Origin: Chloroflexota bacterium
GTDB lineage: Bacteria; Chloroflexota; Dehalococcoidia; SHYB01
Length of the DNA stretch: 5,979 nt
Direction of reading: 5' to 3'
Assembly: GCA_016200725.1 (NCBI GenBank)
Contig: JACQEE010000117.1
Coordinates: 1 to 5,979 of the forward strand
Part shown: positions 5,614 through 5,979 of the stretch, in pieces
Position numbering within the stretch: position 1 is the stretch's first letter
Layout of the letters: the number at the start of each line of letters is the position of its first letter
Translations under genes and position numbers: made by a program
Notes under the pieces: generated by a model
Told to the model about the DNA's origin: nothing
Database searches by the model: none
Seen by the model: the letters and a program-made list of their open reading frames with translations, nothing else

Positions 5614-5979
5614 CTAGTTGGGCGGATTGGTTTTCTTCCGTTCGCTCTTGGATGGTAGCGCCTTTGCGCTCTTCACGGCGGCATCGAGGGTACGGGCCAT
5701 CGAGGAGACGAGCGTGTGGTGGATACGATAGACTGTCTGCAGCACGAAGAGCAGGCCGATTGCGATCAACGCCAGCGGCAGCGGCGAGGCGATGCCTCCC
5801 AGGCTGACGAGCTCCGTAAAGAACGGCAGGCTCCAGATGATGAGCAGCATGACGACAACGAGGACGGCCGACTCGCGCAACACGGCACGCGTCACCTCGC
5901 GCCGACGCAAGTGACGCCCCACGACGCCGGAGCGGACGGCCTGGATGCTCATGTAGTCGGCGAGCGAGTGCAGGCCGCG
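5614..5979 (-). CDS. Membrane protein with two hydrophobic segments, unrecognised (5' end probably outside window)
   Basis: The reading frame is open to the window edge, giving 121 visible residues. An ATG at 5952 could start a 112-residue protein, but it has no SD upstream and the nine preceding codons (RGLHSLADY) look like continuing protein, so I favour a larger gene cut by the edge. Hydrophobic segments lie at about residues 38-57 (VLVVVMLLIIWSLPFF...) and 66-84 (PLPLALIAIGLLFVLQTVY). Basic residues flank both outer ends (RHLRRRE before, KSERKK at the tail), so both ends are predicted to be cytoplasmic. I do not recognise the family. One weak idea is the C-terminal end of a multipass cation or proton transporter, which would fit the corA gene 22 bp downstream; this is inference only. 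That the frame is coding is likely, the identity is open. Confidence 0.6.
   Translation of the reverse strand, partial: RGLHSLADYMSIQAVRSGVVGRHLRRREVTRAVLRESAVLVVVMLLIIWSLPFFTELVSLGGIASPLPLALIAIGLLFVLQTVYRIHHTLVSSMARTLDAAVKSAKALPSKSERKKTNPPN

Overview
All seven genes lie on the minus strand, so transcription runs from the high-coordinate end to the low end. The window is GC-rich bacterial DNA, densely packed, with short gaps or overlaps at almost every junction. I cannot name the organism. The Drr-type exporter pair and a short dispersed-type repeat at 2826-2884, which resembles repeats I recall from environmental Chloroflexota and related draft genomes, suggest a high-GC environmental bacterium of that kind. 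This is a weak inference.

Layout in transcription order: (1) 5979-5614, the 3' part of a membrane protein with two hydrophobic segments, unrecognised and open at the window edge; (2) 5591-4518, a CorA-family divalent cation channel with a GMN motif and a strong Shine-Dalgarno (SD) sequence; (3) a 61-bp AT-richer gap with two inverted repeats, the only real intergenic space in the window; (4) 4456-3761, a protein resembling the RLAN domain normally found in front of RimK-like ATP-grasp enzymes; (5) 3773-2886, the RimK-like ATP-grasp ligase, overlapping the previous gene by 13 bp; (6) 2959-1760, a GNAT acetyltransferase fused to a C39-like papain-fold peptidase domain, with a short repeat embedded at its 5' end; (7) 1737-727, a DrrA-like ABC ATPase; (8) 730-1 and beyond, a DrrB-like ABC-2 permease whose last residues lie outside the window.

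The most interesting part is 4456-1. The combination of RLAN, RimK-like ATP-grasp and GNAT/C39-like peptidase is a conserved but experimentally poorly understood trio, predicted to form and process amide or peptide bonds. Here it runs straight into a two-gene ABC exporter with a gap of only about 22 bp, so ligation, acetylation, processing and export could be one transcription unit. Three features look unusual. RLAN and ATP-grasp are separate genes rather than one fused protein. The C39-like domain keeps its cysteine but seems to lack the segment with the catalytic histidine. The start of the GNAT/C39 gene is disrupted by the repeat, leaving a plausible old start codon out of frame. No tRNA, rRNA, CRISPR array or transposase was seen, and no gene-free stretch exceeds 61 bp.
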